A DNA stretch of 64,000 nt, from the NCBI GenBank assembly GCA_016191165.1, contig JACPPF010000063.1, positions 27,922-91,921 of the forward strand, in the 5' to 3' direction. Within the stretch, counting starts at the first letter, position 1. Each line of letters opens with the position of its first letter. This document shows positions 50,063 through 58,981 of the stretch, in pieces. The position numbers were made by a program, and so were the translations under genes. A model generated the notes under the pieces. It did no database searches and was not told the DNA's origin. It was given only the letters and a program-made list of their open reading frames with translations. The DNA is from Planctomycetota bacterium. GTDB lineage: Bacteria; Planctomycetota; Planctomycetia; Gemmatales; Gemmataceae.

Positions 50063-51940
50063 TTACTCCTTTTTGGTCGGTTGCACGCGATACTCCACCG
50101 TGTTCCCCGTTACCTCGGGCGGCGTTTCATAAGGCAGCGACTTGAGGAATTGCAGGAGATCGTCAACCTGATCCTTCTGCAAATGACTTGTCTTGCCATG
50201 CTTGTCGCCCTTGTTCTGCGTGGTGAGCACTTCGCGCAGGGTCAACGCCGAGCCATCGTGAAGGAATGGGGCCGTGCGATAAACGCCTAGCAACGTGGGT
50301 GTGTCGTACTTGGTTCCCATGCGTTCGCTTTTGTCGTTGCGGCCCGTGCCGACGTCGTGCAGTTTGAACGGCGTCTTCAAGCTACTGTCGGTGTAATAGG
50401 GTCCGCTGTGGCAACTGGCGCAGCCGACCTCCTTGGCGAAGAACAGCGTCTTGCCACGTTCCGCCGCCGGCGTGAGTTTGCCTGGCGCGACGATGTGCGG
50501 CGAAAGGGGAAAATCGAGCGAATTGGAATAGATGGCCAGCGCGTCAAGGTCCTTCGAGCGGCCCGAGGTTTTTTCTTCGAGTTCGACCTTGTGGAAACCA
50601 ATCTTCTGTTTAATCTTGGTCTTCAACAACCCGCCGAAGCTCTGCATCAGGCGGGAACGAAGCGTGTATTCAAAGTCCTGCACCTCGTCGCGGTCGGCTG
50701 ACCAGTGAAGCGGATGGGTGTGGGCCATGCCCACGAAGGCCGTGGTCTTGCGAAGTCCCTCGGCCTGCTGCCAAACGCGCGCGTCATGCCCGCCATCGGG
50801 ATGACACGACGAACAGGCGATCCAGCGCCGGCTCGACATGGGCGGATTGGCGGTGTTAAAAAGAATCTTGCCGCGCACCCATTCCGGCGTCTTGGTCGGC
50901 TCGCAGGTTTTGATCGCCTTCACAAACCCCATATTCGCGTTGTAGATACTCACGGAGAAATACATGGCGTGATAGATATAGACGTTCTTGCTGTCCGGGC
51001 TGACGCGTACGGCGCGAGGATTTTGGCCGATGCGTACCGCGTTGCCGACCCGTTCGATTTCCTTGTAATCGTCGTCAATGACGTCGCAATAGTTCATGTC
51101 GTTGGTGCCCGCGTAAATGACGTAGAAGCGTTTCCCGTTTGGCGAAATGGCCGCCTCCCAGGGGTTGGTGACGACGTAGATGCCGTTGAAAGTGTCCATG
51201 CCAAAGGAGGTGCGTCGGCGTTCCTTGCCCGGCTTGAGATCGCAGATACTGACCTGCGGAAAGATCGAGCCGGAGCCGTCGTTGACCTTGACCATCGAGC
51301 GAATGTGGGGCAAGTAGGCCTTGGGGCGGCTTGGATGCAAAAGTACCTGGCGGGCGAGGTTGTCGGTGGAGTGCCCTTTCCAGGAATCGACGGTCTTGCC
51401 GGAGGCCAGATCGATCGCATGGAGGATGCCGGTATAGAACTCACTGACGTAGACGCGTTTGCCGTCGGGCGCAATCGCAATGCCGCGCGGCATCGACCCG
51501 GCGGGAATTTCGCGCACGACGTTGCCGGCCTGGAGGTCGATCTCACTGACGACGCCGGGGTACTCGTGGCTGACCCAGGCGTGCATTCCCTTGGCGTCGG
51601 TTACGATGCCGTAGGGCTCGGCCGGGGTGGGAATGGATTTCTCGATCTTGCCGGTGGCCGTGTTGACGATGACGATTTTGCTTTCGTGGTACAGCGTCAC
51701 CGCGACGCGCGGGCCATCGCCGATCCAGGTGACGCCTTCGGGTTTCTTGCCGACCTTGATCTCGCGCACAGCGACCTTCTTCACGAGGTCCACAAGCGTG
51801 ATGGTGCCGTTGTCGTTGTTGCATACGACAAGCGACTTGCCGGCGGGCGCGATGTCCATCAGGCTGTTACTCGTGCCGGCGCTGCTGATGGACGAGGCGA
51901 TCAGGAAGGTGAGGATTCCAATCCCTGTGTTGCGAAGCAT
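50063..51940 (-). CDS. Exported YncE-like beta-propeller/dihaem peroxidase-type fusion
   Basis: 625 residues from ATG 51940 (MLRNTGIGILTFLIASS); a start at 51976 is also open. A signal peptide covers about 1-22. Residues about 25-340 contain YVTN/YncE-type propeller repeats (GKSLVVCNNDNGTITLVDL; SMPRGIAIAPDGKRVYVSEF; QNPRAVRVSPDSKNVYIY). Residues about 350-620 are a MauG/cytochrome c peroxidase-like domain with two haem sites, CSSCHPDGGHD and CASCHSGPYYTD, then PTLLGVYRTAPFLHDGSALTLREV. Fusions like this are typical in planctomycetes and may couple substrate recognition to periplasmic oxidation, but the substrate is unknown. Flanked by GTTTAGC-family repeats on both sides. Confidence 0.92.
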   Translation of the reverse strand: MLRNTGIGILTFLIASSISSAGTSNSLMDIAPAGKSLVVCNNDNGTITLVDLVKKVAVREIKVGKKPEGVTWIGDGPRVAVTLYHESKIVIVNTATGKIEKSIPTPAEPYGIVTDAKGMHAWVSHEYPGVVSEIDLQAGNVVREIPAGSMPRGIAIAPDGKRVYVSEFYTGILHAIDLASGKTVDSWKGHSTDNLARQVLLHPSRPKAYLPHIRSMVKVNDGSGSIFPQVSICDLKPGKERRRTSFGMDTFNGIYVVTNPWEAAISPNGKRFYVIYAGTNDMNYCDVIDDDYKEIERVGNAVRIGQNPRAVRVSPDSKNVYIYHAMYFSVSIYNANMGFVKAIKTCEPTKTPEWVRGKILFNTANPPMSSRRWIACSSCHPDGGHDARVWQQAEGLRKTTAFVGMAHTHPLHWSADRDEVQDFEYTLRSRLMQSFGGLLKTKIKQKIGFHKVELEEKTSGRSKDLDALAIYSNSLDFPLSPHIVAPGKLTPAAERGKTLFFAKEVGCASCHSGPYYTDSSLKTPFKLHDVGTGRNDKSERMGTKYDTPTLLGVYRTAPFLHDGSALTLREVLTTQNKGDKHGKTSHLQKDQVDDLLQFLKSLPYETPPEVTGNTVEYRVQPTKKE

Positions 51941-52027
51941 GTGCAAGCCCCCCGGAGTGATGCGAGACCAGTTCATAAGGTTACATTATGGAAGGGCGGG
52001 GCCGGAAATGCAATTGGACCCAATAGA

Positions 52028-52082
52028 GTTTAGCCGCTCGCCTCTGGCGAGCGCGACGGCTGGCGACCGCACTCGCTAAACG
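52028..52082. repeat. GTTTAGC-family repeat, extended
   Basis: GTTTAGCCGCTCGCC near the left end and CGCACTCGCTAAACG at the right end bracket the unit. It lies between pyrG and the YncE/cytochrome gene. Confidence 0.6.
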
Positions 52083-52088
52083 CCTCGT

Positions 52089-53753
52089 TCACGATACCGC
52101 CACCGCTTCGTCAGTCACGACGTAGCCGGGCTGTCCGTCAACTTTTTTTTTGCCCTCGTGCCGCGCCACGCAGGCATGGATGAAACTTTGGAACAAGGGG
52201 TGCGCCTTCGTCGGCTTCGACTTGAATTCCGGATGGCATTGCACGGCGAGAAACCACGGGTGATCGCGCAATTCGACGATCTCGACCAGTTTGCCATTCG
52301 GGCTGATGCCGGTGACGACCAGGCCATGCGCTTCGAACTGCGAGCGATATTGCGGATTGAATTCATAGCGATGGCGATGTCGTTCCTCGGCTGTTGTGGC
52401 ATCATAAGCCTGGTGCGCCAGGCTGCCCTCGGTCATCACACAGGGATAGGAGCCAAGCCGCATGGTGCCGCCCTTGTCGGTGACGCTGAATTGTTCGTCC
52501 AGCATGACCACCACGGGGTGCGGTGTGTTGCGGTCGAATTCCGTGCTGTTGGCGTCGGTGAGGTAGACCACGTTGCGTGCGAATTCGATGACGGCACATT
52601 GCAAGCCGAGGCAGATGCCGAAGAAGGGAACCAGCCGCTCTCTGGCGTAGCGGATGGCGTCGATCTTGCCGCTGGAACCGCGATAATCAAAACCGCCCGG
52701 GACGAGGACGCCGTCCAGCCCGCTCAGGACGCGCTCGGCGCCCTCGCGTTCGATTTCCTCGGCCTCAATTTTTCGGACGACCACCCGGGCGTCCTCCGCG
52801 ATGCCCGCGTGGTCGAGCGATTCGTAGATCGACTTGTAAGCGTCATTGTGGCGGATGTATTTGCCGACGACGCCGACGGTCACTTCATGAGCCGGGTTCT
52901 TCATTTTCAAAAGCATCTCGCGCCAGGCGCTGATGTCGAGCGGATTGGCCTTGAGTTGCAGCTTGTCCACGATAATTTGATCCAGATCGTGATCGACCAG
53001 GCTGACCGGAACTTCGTAGATGCTGAACTCCTTGTCCCGTTCCTCGATCACCGCGCGCGATTCCACGTTGCAAAACAGGGCGATTTTCGCGATGTCGTCC
53101 TTGGAAATTTCCCGTTCGGTCCGGCAAATCAAAATGTCCGGCTGGATACCGATCTGGCGCAAGCGTTCGACGGAGTGCTGCGTCGGCTTGGTCTTCATTT
53201 CCCCGGCGGCCTTGAGATAGGGGATGAGCGTGAGATGGATGTAGAGCACGTTCGCCTTACCGATGTCGAGCGCGAACTGGCGGATCGCCTCCAGGAACGG
53301 AAGGCCTTCAATATCGCCGACGGTGCCGCCGATCTCGGTGATGACGACGTCCACGTCATTGGCGACGAGTTTCTTGATCGCGCCCTTGATCTCGTCGGTG
53401 ACGTGCGGGATGACCTGCACGGTTTTGCCCAGGTATTCCCCCTTGCGCTCCTTTTGGATGACGGATTGATAGATCTTGCCGGTGGTGAAATTGCAATCGC
53501 GGCTCAACGGAGCGTTGGTGAACCGTTCGTAGTGGCCCAGGTCGAGATCGGTTTCGCCGCCGTCGTCGAGAACGTAGACTTCGCCATGCTGAAACGGGCT
53601 CATCGTGCCAGGATCGACGTTGATGTACGGATCGAATTTTTGCAGGCGAACGCGCAGGCCCCGCTGTTCGAGCAACATGCCGATCGACGCCGAGGTCAAG
53701 CCCTTGCCGAGGGAGCTAACGACGCCGCCGGTGACGAAGATATGTTTGGCCAC
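52089..53753 (-). CDS. pyrG: CTP synthase
   Basis: 554 residues, the standard length. The N-terminal synthetase domain starts [22 protein letters not shown] (P-loop), with [22 protein letters not shown] and [20 protein letters not shown]. The C-terminal class I glutamine amidotransferase domain has [19 protein letters not shown], where the cysteine of GICLG is the nucleophile, and CHPEFKSKP near the end. It aminates UTP to CTP with ATP and glutamine. It is directly upstream on the same strand of kdsB, about 105 bp away; linkage of these genes is common and fits the need for CTP in CMP-Kdo synthesis. Confidence 0.97.
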   Translation of the reverse strand: MAKHIFVTGGVVSSLGKGLTSASIGMLLEQRGLRVRLQKFDPYINVDPGTMSPFQHGEVYVLDDGGETDLDLGHYERFTNAPLSRDCNFTTGKIYQSVIQKERKGEYLGKTVQVIPHVTDEIKGAIKKLVANDVDVVITEIGGTVGDIEGLPFLEAIRQFALDIGKANVLYIHLTLIPYLKAAGEMKTKPTQHSVERLRQIGIQPDILICRTEREISKDDIAKIALFCNVESRAVIEERDKEFSIYEVPVSLVDHDLDQIIVDKLQLKANPLDISAWREMLLKMKNPAHEVTVGVVGKYIRHNDAYKSIYESLDHAGIAEDARVVVRKIEAEEIEREGAERVLSGLDGVLVPGGFDYRGSSGKIDAIRYARERLVPFFGICLGLQCAVIEFARNVVYLTDANSTEFDRNTPHPVVVMLDEQFSVTDKGGTMRLGSYPCVMTEGSLAHQAYDATTAEERHRHRYEFNPQYRSQFEAHGLVVTGISPNGKLVEIVELRDHPWFLAVQCHPEFKSKPTKAHPLFQSFIHACVARHEGKKKVDGQPGYVVTDEAVAVS

Positions 53754-53811
53754 GATGAAACCTCCATGAGATTGGAATGTCTTTCATCGTTCATGATATG
53801 GAGTTTGCAAG

Positions 53812-53841
53812 CCCAGGGGTGAGCGCAACAAACCCCCTTGG
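53812..53841. repeat. GAGCGCAAC hairpin unit of the GAGCGCAGCGA-core family
   Basis: CCCAGGGGTGAGCGCAACAA followed by ACCCCCTTGG is one unit in the pyrG-kdsB gap. Confidence 0.6.
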
Positions 53842-53858
53842 CTTGGGGCGTTTCATCC

Positions 53859-54599
53859 TTACGCGGCACGTTTTTGAAATAGTTCGACGAAACGCCGATA
53901 GTCTTCCGGCGTATCCACGCCGCGGTGGGCGTGTGGGACGACGCCGACCTGGATGCGATAGCCCAGCGCAAGAACCCGCAGCTGTTCGAGCCGCTCGATC
54001 TCCTCGAGCGGTTCTGGCGGCAGAGTCGCCAGCTTCAATAGAAAATCGCGGCGATAGGCATACAGCCCCAGATGTTGCAGGAAGCGCCCGCTCGAGAAAT
54101 CCGGCTCGCCATCGCGCACGAACGGGATCGGGCTGCGGCTAAAATAAAGCGCCCTGCCCTGCCGATCGCAGATGACCTTCACGCAATTTGGATCGCGGTA
54201 AAGCTCCTGTGAGGCGATCGGCACCGCCAGCGTTGCCATCGGCGAATCGCAATCTCCCGCCAGGAGTTGGGCCAACCGATCGAGCGTGTCTGGCTCGATC
54301 ATCGGCTCATCGCCTTGCAAGTTGACGATGAGGTCCGCGTCAAGCCGTTCGGCCACCTCGGCGACGCGATCGGTGCCACTCACGTGGTCGTCGCGTGTCA
54401 TGACGACCTGGCCGCCAAAGCTCTCGACGGCCTGAAAGATGCGCCAATCGTCCGTGGCAACGATGACCTGGTCGACGCGGCTCTCGCAAGCACGCTCGTA
54501 GACGTGCTGGATGAGATATTTCCCCGTCTCACGCAGAAGCGGCTTCGCGGGCAGCCGGCTTGACGCATAGCGAGCGGGGATGATAATGGCGGTTTTCAT
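53859..54599 (-). CDS. kdsB: 3-deoxy-manno-octulosonate cytidylyltransferase
   Basis: 246 residues. MKTAIIIPARYASSRLPAKPLL is the nucleotide-binding signature of KdsB; VIVATDDWRIFQAVESFGG, LIVNLQGDEPMIEP and LYFSRSPIPF are also diagnostic, and TLPPEPLEEIERLEQLRVLALGYRIQV completes the family. It activates Kdo to CMP-Kdo for lipid A-core assembly, acting in the cytoplasm. This is evidence for LPS-type outer membrane in the organism. CMP-legionaminate/neuraminate transferases lack this N-terminus. The start codon lies 122 bp from the divergent DUF4058 gene. Confidence 0.95.
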   Translation of the reverse strand: MKTAIIIPARYASSRLPAKPLLRETGKYLIQHVYERACESRVDQVIVATDDWRIFQAVESFGGQVVMTRDDHVSGTDRVAEVAERLDADLIVNLQGDEPMIEPDTLDRLAQLLAGDCDSPMATLAVPIASQELYRDPNCVKVICDRQGRALYFSRSPIPFVRDGEPDFSSGRFLQHLGLYAYRRDFLLKLATLPPEPLEEIERLEQLRVLALGYRIQVGVVPHAHRGVDTPEDYRRFVELFQKRAA

Positions 54600-54721
54600 G
54601 AGTTGGACCTCCGTGATGAAAGACGTCGGTATTACAACCGTTTTTGTGATTCAAAACAAGACCGGGACGTGCTAGGATTGATTCGATTGGGCATTGTGCT
54701 CGCCATATTAAAGAGAACTCC

Positions 54722-55513
54722 ATGAAAAGCCCGTTCCCCGGCATGGACCCGTACCTGGAACAGCACTGGCTCGACGTGCATTCTCGCCTTATCATCTATG
54801 CCTGCGACCAACTACAGGGTACTTTGCCCAGCGACCTGGTGGCGCGCGTCGAGGAACGGGTCTACCTGGAGAGGGAAGGCGATCCAGACCGCAGCCTTTT
54901 CCCGGATGTGCCGGTTGTCGAGCGTCCCAAGGAGGACGATGCCGCCATCGCAGTGCAGGATGACGTCGACGTGGCCGAGCCGTTAATTGTCCAATTCGGG
55001 GACGAGCCGATCACGGAGACGTTCATCAAGATCCTCGATGCCCGCACCGGAAACCAGGTCGTCACGGTGATCGAATTCATCAGCCCTACGAACAAGATTC
55101 CGGGAACCGGCTACAAGATGTATCGCAAGAAGCAGACGGAACTCAAAGAAGCCAAGGTCACACTCGTCGAAATTGACCTCCTGCGGGGGGGCAAGCGCGT
55201 GTTAAGCGTTCCGCTGAGCCGAATCCGATTCAAGGATCGCACGCGCTACCAGGCGGTGGTCCGGCGCGGTTGGAAATGGCATGAAGCAGAAGTGTACGCA
55301 CTGCCGCTGCACAAACGGCTTCCGGCGATCCCGATTCCCTTGAGGCCAACGGATTCCGATACGCGTTTGAACCTTCAGACGCTGATCGAGCAATGTTATC
55401 AGAACGGGCGTTATGATACGCTCGACTATCAAACGGAACCCGACCCACCCCTCGAAGGCTCGGACGCCGAATGGGCCGATGAGTTGCTGCGCGCCGCGGG
55501 GAAACGCCCATGA
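54722..55513 (+). CDS. DUF4058 family protein
   Basis: 263 residues. MKSPFPGMDPYLEQHWLDVHSRLI is the highly conserved N-terminus of DUF4058. The following regions PSDLVARVEERVYLE, FIKILDARTGNQVVTVIEFISPTNKIPGTGY and LVEIDLLRGGKRVLSVP also fit the family. It is common in planctomycetes and cyanobacteria and has no known biochemical function; the EFISPTNK core is reminiscent of PD-(D/E)XK-like folds, but that is only a guess. Its stop overlaps the deacetylase start by four bases (ATGA), so the pair is translationally coupled. Confidence 0.93.
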   Translation: MKSPFPGMDPYLEQHWLDVHSRLIIYACDQLQGTLPSDLVARVEERVYLEREGDPDRSLFPDVPVVERPKEDDAAIAVQDDVDVAEPLIVQFGDEPITETFIKILDARTGNQVVTVIEFISPTNKIPGTGYKMYRKKQTELKEAKVTLVEIDLLRGGKRVLSVPLSRIRFKDRTRYQAVVRRGWKWHEAEVYALPLHKRLPAIPIPLRPTDSDTRLNLQTLIEQCYQNGRYDTLDYQTEPDPPLEGSDAEWADELLRAAGKRP

Positions 55514-56253
55514 CGCCACCGTTCCCCAAGCTCGACTACCTCATCATCGCCTGTCATCCCGATGACGCGGAGATTGGCAGCGGCGGCGCCATTCTTTCGC
55601 TCAAGGCCAACGGCGCCACGGTCGGCGTGCTCGACCTCACGGACGGTGAACCCACGCCGCATGGCTCCGTCGAAATTCGCAAAAAGGAATGTGACGCCGC
55701 AACCGCGATTCTCGGCCTCGACTGGCGCGCGAACCTCGGCCTGCCCAATCGTTCGCTGGTCGCCGATCTCGACGCCCGCCGACGGGTGGCCGAGGTCATT
55801 CGCCAAACCCGGCCGCGCGTGCTCATCACCCATTTCTGGGAGGACGCCCATCCCGACCACGTCGCCGCCAGTACCCTGGTCGATGCTGCGCGATTCTGGG
55901 CCAAGCTGTCCAAAACGGACATGCCAGGGGAACCGCACTATCCGGAAAAGGTACTCTATTTCCCCTCGATGCATCTGCGGTTGCATTTCAAACCGTCGTT
56001 CATCCTCGACGTCACGCCGTTTCACGAGCGGAAACTGGAGGCGCTGGCGTGTTATCACTCGCAATTCATCGCGGGCCGCCAGGTCTCCCCTCTCTCTCTG
56101 GCAGAGGGGCTGGGGGTGAGGATTCCTCCGACCATCTTTGATGACATCACCGCTCGCGCCCGTTACTTTGGCTGGCTGATCGGTGCGGCCTGTGGCGAAC
56201 CTTTCGTCAGCCGGGAAGAGGTCGGCCTGGACGATTTGCGCCATCTGCGCTGA
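55510..56253 (+). CDS. bshB1: BshB1-type PIG-L family N-deacetylase
   Basis: 247 residues. The zinc motif HPDDAEIGSGG (His16, Asp18-Asp19) and the second His pair region AHPDHVAAS identify PIG-L deacetylases; FWAKLSKTDMPGEPHYPEKVLYF is characteristic of the bacillithiol enzyme BshB1, which deacetylates N-acetylglucosamine-malate. Residues about 195-206 (SPLSLAEGLGVR) correspond to a genomic repeat (56091-56121) that replaces part of the usual loop before the C-terminal RYFGWLIGAACGEPF segment. Bacillithiol itself is not established in planctomycetes, so the exact substrate is uncertain. Confidence 0.88.
   Translation: MTPPFPKLDYLIIACHPDDAEIGSGGAILSLKANGATVGVLDLTDGEPTPHGSVEIRKKECDAATAILGLDWRANLGLPNRSLVADLDARRRVAEVIRQTRPRVLITHFWEDAHPDHVAASTLVDAARFWAKLSKTDMPGEPHYPEKVLYFPSMHLRLHFKPSFILDVTPFHERKLEALACYHSQFIAGRQVSPLSLAEGLGVRIPPTIFDDITARARYFGWLIGAACGEPFVSREEVGLDDLRHLR
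56091..56121. repeat. GAGGGGCTGGGGGTGAGG-type repeat inside bshB1
   Basis: The 18-nt stretch GAGGGGCTGGGGGTGAGG (56104-56121) is identical to one at 60021-60038. A CTCCCC/GAGGGG inverted partner lies just before it. It is translated in frame in bshB1. Confidence 0.55.
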
Positions 56254-56447
56254 TTGCCGACGCCCCGCGGTGCCGTTGCCGTTCCAACTCGCGTGTGCCC
56301 CTTCGCCAATCCCGGCGAAAGCTGGGTAAACCTCTCCGGCCGTTCCGAACCTGTCGAAACTTGGCAACGCAACTTTCCCATCCCGTCACGAAGTTGCCTC
56401 ATCCACCGGTCGATAAGGATGAAAGCCTACAAGCCCAGGATACCAGC

Positions 56448-56476
56448 CCAAGGGTTCGCCTCGCTCCCCCTTGGGC
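56448..56476. repeat. Hairpin unit of the GAGCGCAGCGA-core family
   Basis: CCCAAGGGTTCGCCTCGCTC followed by CCCCTTGGG, just upstream of the 80-residue gene and its GGAGGTGA ribosome binding site. Confidence 0.55.
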
Positions 56477-56491
56477 GTCCGGAGGTGATTT

Positions 56492-56734
56492 GTGACAAAC
56501 GAGCTCAACGTGCTTGCCCTTATCAAGGGTGAGGAACATTTCATCTTCGTATACGACGACGAAAGCCGACCGGTGGTGATCGACACCTTCCGCGACCAGG
56601 CAGCGGACCCCGCGGTGAGCCTCAACTGGTTCGACGCGATGGTGTTGACCACCAAGGCCCGCGAGCAAGCGACAATGCTGGCGACGCCGTTGGAACCCAC
56701 ACCGGTGAACCGGCGAATCGGTCCCGCCATTTAG
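56492..56734 (+). CDS. Conserved-looking 80-residue hypothetical protein
   Basis: 80 residues from GTG 56492, with GGAGGTGA just before it. The first 55 residues (LNVLALIKGEEHFIFVYDDESRPVVIDTFRDQAADP) read as a compact alpha/beta domain; the rest is a short helix and a proline-rich tail ending IGPAI. No family is recognised. The stop TAG (56732-56734) is part of a palindromic repeat. It lies 79 bp upstream of xerC on the same strand and may be cotranscribed. Confidence 0.7.
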   Translation: MTNELNVLALIKGEEHFIFVYDDESRPVVIDTFRDQAADPAVSLNWFDAMVLTTKAREQATMLATPLEPTPVNRRIGPAI

Positions 56735-56801
56735 CCGCGGAGCTTGCTCCGCGTGGGATTGAGGAAAACCGAGCAGCGCAGGTCAAGCCCCGCGGCTAAA
56801 T
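56729..56801. repeat. Palindrome with ATTTAGCCGCGG arms
   Basis: ATTTAGCCGCGG (56729-56740) and CCGCGGCTAAAT (56790-56801) are perfect arms; an inner CGCGGAGCTTGCTCCGCG hairpin follows the left arm. It supplies the stop codon of the preceding gene and ends 12 bp before xerC. Confidence 0.78.
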
Positions 56802-56813
56802 GAAATACCAATA

Positions 56814-57728
56814 ATGAACGAAGCCCTCGCCGAATTCTTGCGTTCGCTCGCATTGGAAAAAAACGCATCCGAGTTGACGGTGAAGGCCTACCGCGAGGAC
56901 CTAACCCAGGCCATCGAGTTTCTCGGCACCCGACATGAGGGACAAAAACTTACCCCAGACTTGATCACGAGCCGAAACCTACGGGCGTTCACGGTTTGGC
57001 TCCACGAACAAGAATACGCCAAAAGCACAATCGCAAGGCGCGTCGCGGCGGTGCGAACCTGGTTCAAGTTCTTGTGCAGGCAGGGTCTTGCCACGGCAAA
57101 CCCGGCTGAAGGCCTTCGAGCGCCACGCCAGGACAAGAAGTTGCCGCACTTCTTGTCGGAAAACGCGCTTGACCAACTATTGCAGGCGCCGTCGGGGGAA
57201 GAGCCGATGGGCCTGCGCGATCGCGCGATACTTGAAATGCTGTATTCCGCGGGACTGCGCGTCAGCGAATTGACAGGGCTCAACCTGGACGACTTCGACC
57301 TCGACGCCAGCGTCGCCACCATCCGCGGCAAAGGGAAAAAAGAACGATTGGCATTCTTCGGATCAACCTCACTCTTTGCGCTCAAGAACTGGCTGAAGGC
57401 TCGTCAGGGCCTGCTGGCCGAGAAAATGGGAGTACACGGCAAAAGAACGGACGCGGTATTCCTCAACAAGAACGCCACCCGGCTGACCAGCCGCAGTGTC
57501 GGCCGATTGCTGGAGAAATACCTGGCCCAGGTTGGATTGGACCCACGCACGAGTCCGCACACGCTACGGCACAGCTTCGCGACCCACCTGCTGGATCGCG
57601 GCGCCGACATTCGCAGCGTGCAGGAACTCCTGGGCCACAGCAGCCTGACCACGACCCAGATTTACACCCATGTGACGACCCAGCGGATCAAGGACAGTTA
57701 CGACAAAGCGCACCCCAGAGCCAAATAG
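56814..57728 (+). CDS. xerC: Tyrosine recombinase XerC/XerD
   Basis: 304 residues, the typical Xer length. The N-terminal SAM-like core-binding domain (about 1-95) precedes the catalytic domain. All catalytic residues are present: Arg149 (SAGLRVSEL), Lys173 (GKGKKER), His249 and Arg252 (HTLRHSF), His275 (LLGHSSL) and Tyr284 (TQIYTHV). It should resolve chromosome dimers at dif. XerC and XerD cannot be separated by reading alone. No dif site was recognised close by. The stop TAG (57726-57728) adjoins the 57-bp palindrome seen also in the DAHP synthase gene. Confidence 0.93.
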   Translation: MNEALAEFLRSLALEKNASELTVKAYREDLTQAIEFLGTRHEGQKLTPDLITSRNLRAFTVWLHEQEYAKSTIARRVAAVRTWFKFLCRQGLATANPAEGLRAPRQDKKLPHFLSENALDQLLQAPSGEEPMGLRDRAILEMLYSAGLRVSELTGLNLDDFDLDASVATIRGKGKKERLAFFGSTSLFALKNWLKARQGLLAEKMGVHGKRTDAVFLNKNATRLTSRSVGRLLEKYLAQVGLDPRTSPHTLRHSFATHLLDRGADIRSVQELLGHSSLTTTQIYTHVTTQRIKDSYDKAHPRAK

Positions 57729-57784
57729 GTCAGGCGTTCCAGCCTGACCTCGCCGCCCGAAATGTCAGGCTGGAAAGCCTGACC
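57728..57784. repeat. 57-bp GGTCAGG palindrome after xerC
   Basis: GGTCAGGCGTTCCAGCCTGA.. (57728-57748) and its inverted partner (57764-57784) flank a 15-nt loop. Same arm, loop and total length as the copy in the DAHP synthase gene. Confidence 0.88.
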
Positions 57785-57807
57785 TACGGAAAAGTGAGGA
57801 GCCTTCG

Positions 57808-58968
57808 ATGCGTCACCTGCCGATTCGTTGCATGTTGATATTCGCCTGCGTTGCGCTGATGCCGTCCCTTCTGAACGCGCAAGAAGCGGGCGGGATCAAG
57901 TGGCGCACCGACTACAACGCTGCCCGCAAGGAATCCGAGGCCAAGAAGTTGCCTTTGTTTATCGATTTCGTGCGCCCCAACTGTCCGCCCTGCGCCAGGA
58001 TGGAGCAATACACCTTCACGGACCCCCGCATCGCGGCTGCGCTCAAGGAAAAATTCATCCCGGTCCGCATCAACGGCATCGAGGACACGGCGCTGGCGTC
58101 CTACCTGAACATCAGCCTTTTTCCGACCATCGTGATGGCCTCGCCCGAAGGACGCATCGAAGGAAAACACATCGTGGGATTTCAAGAAGCCGATGTGTTG
58201 CACGAACACCTGCAACGTTTGCTCGCGTCGATCAAGCCGAATGATGCTGCGAAAACGGACTACGCCAACGCCCTCAAATGGGCTGACAGCGGCGATTCCG
58301 CCCGGGCGATAACCACCCTGCGCGGCATTCTTGATGACGAGAAATCCCGCTCCCTGCACAAGGATTCCCAGGCACTCCTGGAAAAAATCGCCAAGGGCGC
58401 AGACGACAAACTGGCCAGCGCGCGCGACCTGCACTCCAAGGGAAAATCACTCGAGGCCATCGAAGCCCTGACCGACATCCGCCGCCAGTTTCCGGGGCTC
58501 AAAGCCAGCAAGGATGCCGCCGACCTGATCGGCACCTTACTTCAGGGCAACGCACAACTCAAGCTTGAGAAACGCACCAAACGCGTTCGTGAACTCCTCG
58601 CCCAGGCGCAAGATTTTTACAAGACCAAAGACTACATCTGTTGCATGGATCGGTGCGAAGTCATCCTCGCCAACTACGGCGATCTGCCGGAGGGCGAAAG
58701 CGCGTTTCGTCTGGCCGGCGAGATCAAGAACAATCCCGTGTGGCTGCAGGCCGCCGCCGACGTGATGACCGATCGCCTGGGCGGGACGTATCTGGCCCTC
58801 GCCGACACCTATCTCAAACGCGGCGAGGTTCAACGCGCGAAACACTACCTCGAACGCGTATTGCAGGCCTTCCCCGGCTCGCGCATGGCCGAGTCGGCCC
58901 AGATCCGCCTGACCCAGCTTCAAGGCACCACGCCGGTGCGCAAGGACTTGCAAAGCGCGGGGCCTTGA
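57808..58968 (+). CDS. Exported thioredoxin-like protein with TPR-like region
   Basis: 386 residues. Signal peptide at about 1-24 (ending LLNAQE). Residues about 28-140 form a thioredoxin-like fold with the active site NCPPC (Cys59, Cys62) in FIDFVRPNCPPCARMEQYTF and cis-proline LFPTIVM, like DsbD-gamma/DUF255-type thioredoxins. A helical region of about 150-375 contains TPR-like repeats (KSLEAIEALTDIRRQFPGLKASKD; RGEVQRAKHYLERVLQAFPGSRMAESA). Probably a periplasmic disulfide/thiol protein with a partner-binding arm. The ribosome binding site is GTGAGGAG. The xerC-distal palindrome lies just upstream. Confidence 0.88.
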   Translation: MRHLPIRCMLIFACVALMPSLLNAQEAGGIKWRTDYNAARKESEAKKLPLFIDFVRPNCPPCARMEQYTFTDPRIAAALKEKFIPVRINGIEDTALASYLNISLFPTIVMASPEGRIEGKHIVGFQEADVLHEHLQRLLASIKPNDAAKTDYANALKWADSGDSARAITTLRGILDDEKSRSLHKDSQALLEKIAKGADDKLASARDLHSKGKSLEAIEALTDIRRQFPGLKASKDAADLIGTLLQGNAQLKLEKRTKRVRELLAQAQDFYKTKDYICCMDRCEVILANYGDLPEGESAFRLAGEIKNNPVWLQAAADVMTDRLGGTYLALADTYLKRGEVQRAKHYLERVLQAFPGSRMAESAQIRLTQLQGTTPVRKDLQSAGP

Positions 58969-58981
58969 TGATCGTCGCGGC

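Noticed and set aside
52158..53822. 554-codon plus-strand frame opposite pyrG
   Set aside because: pyrG is unmistakable on the minus strand; the length match is a shadow effect.
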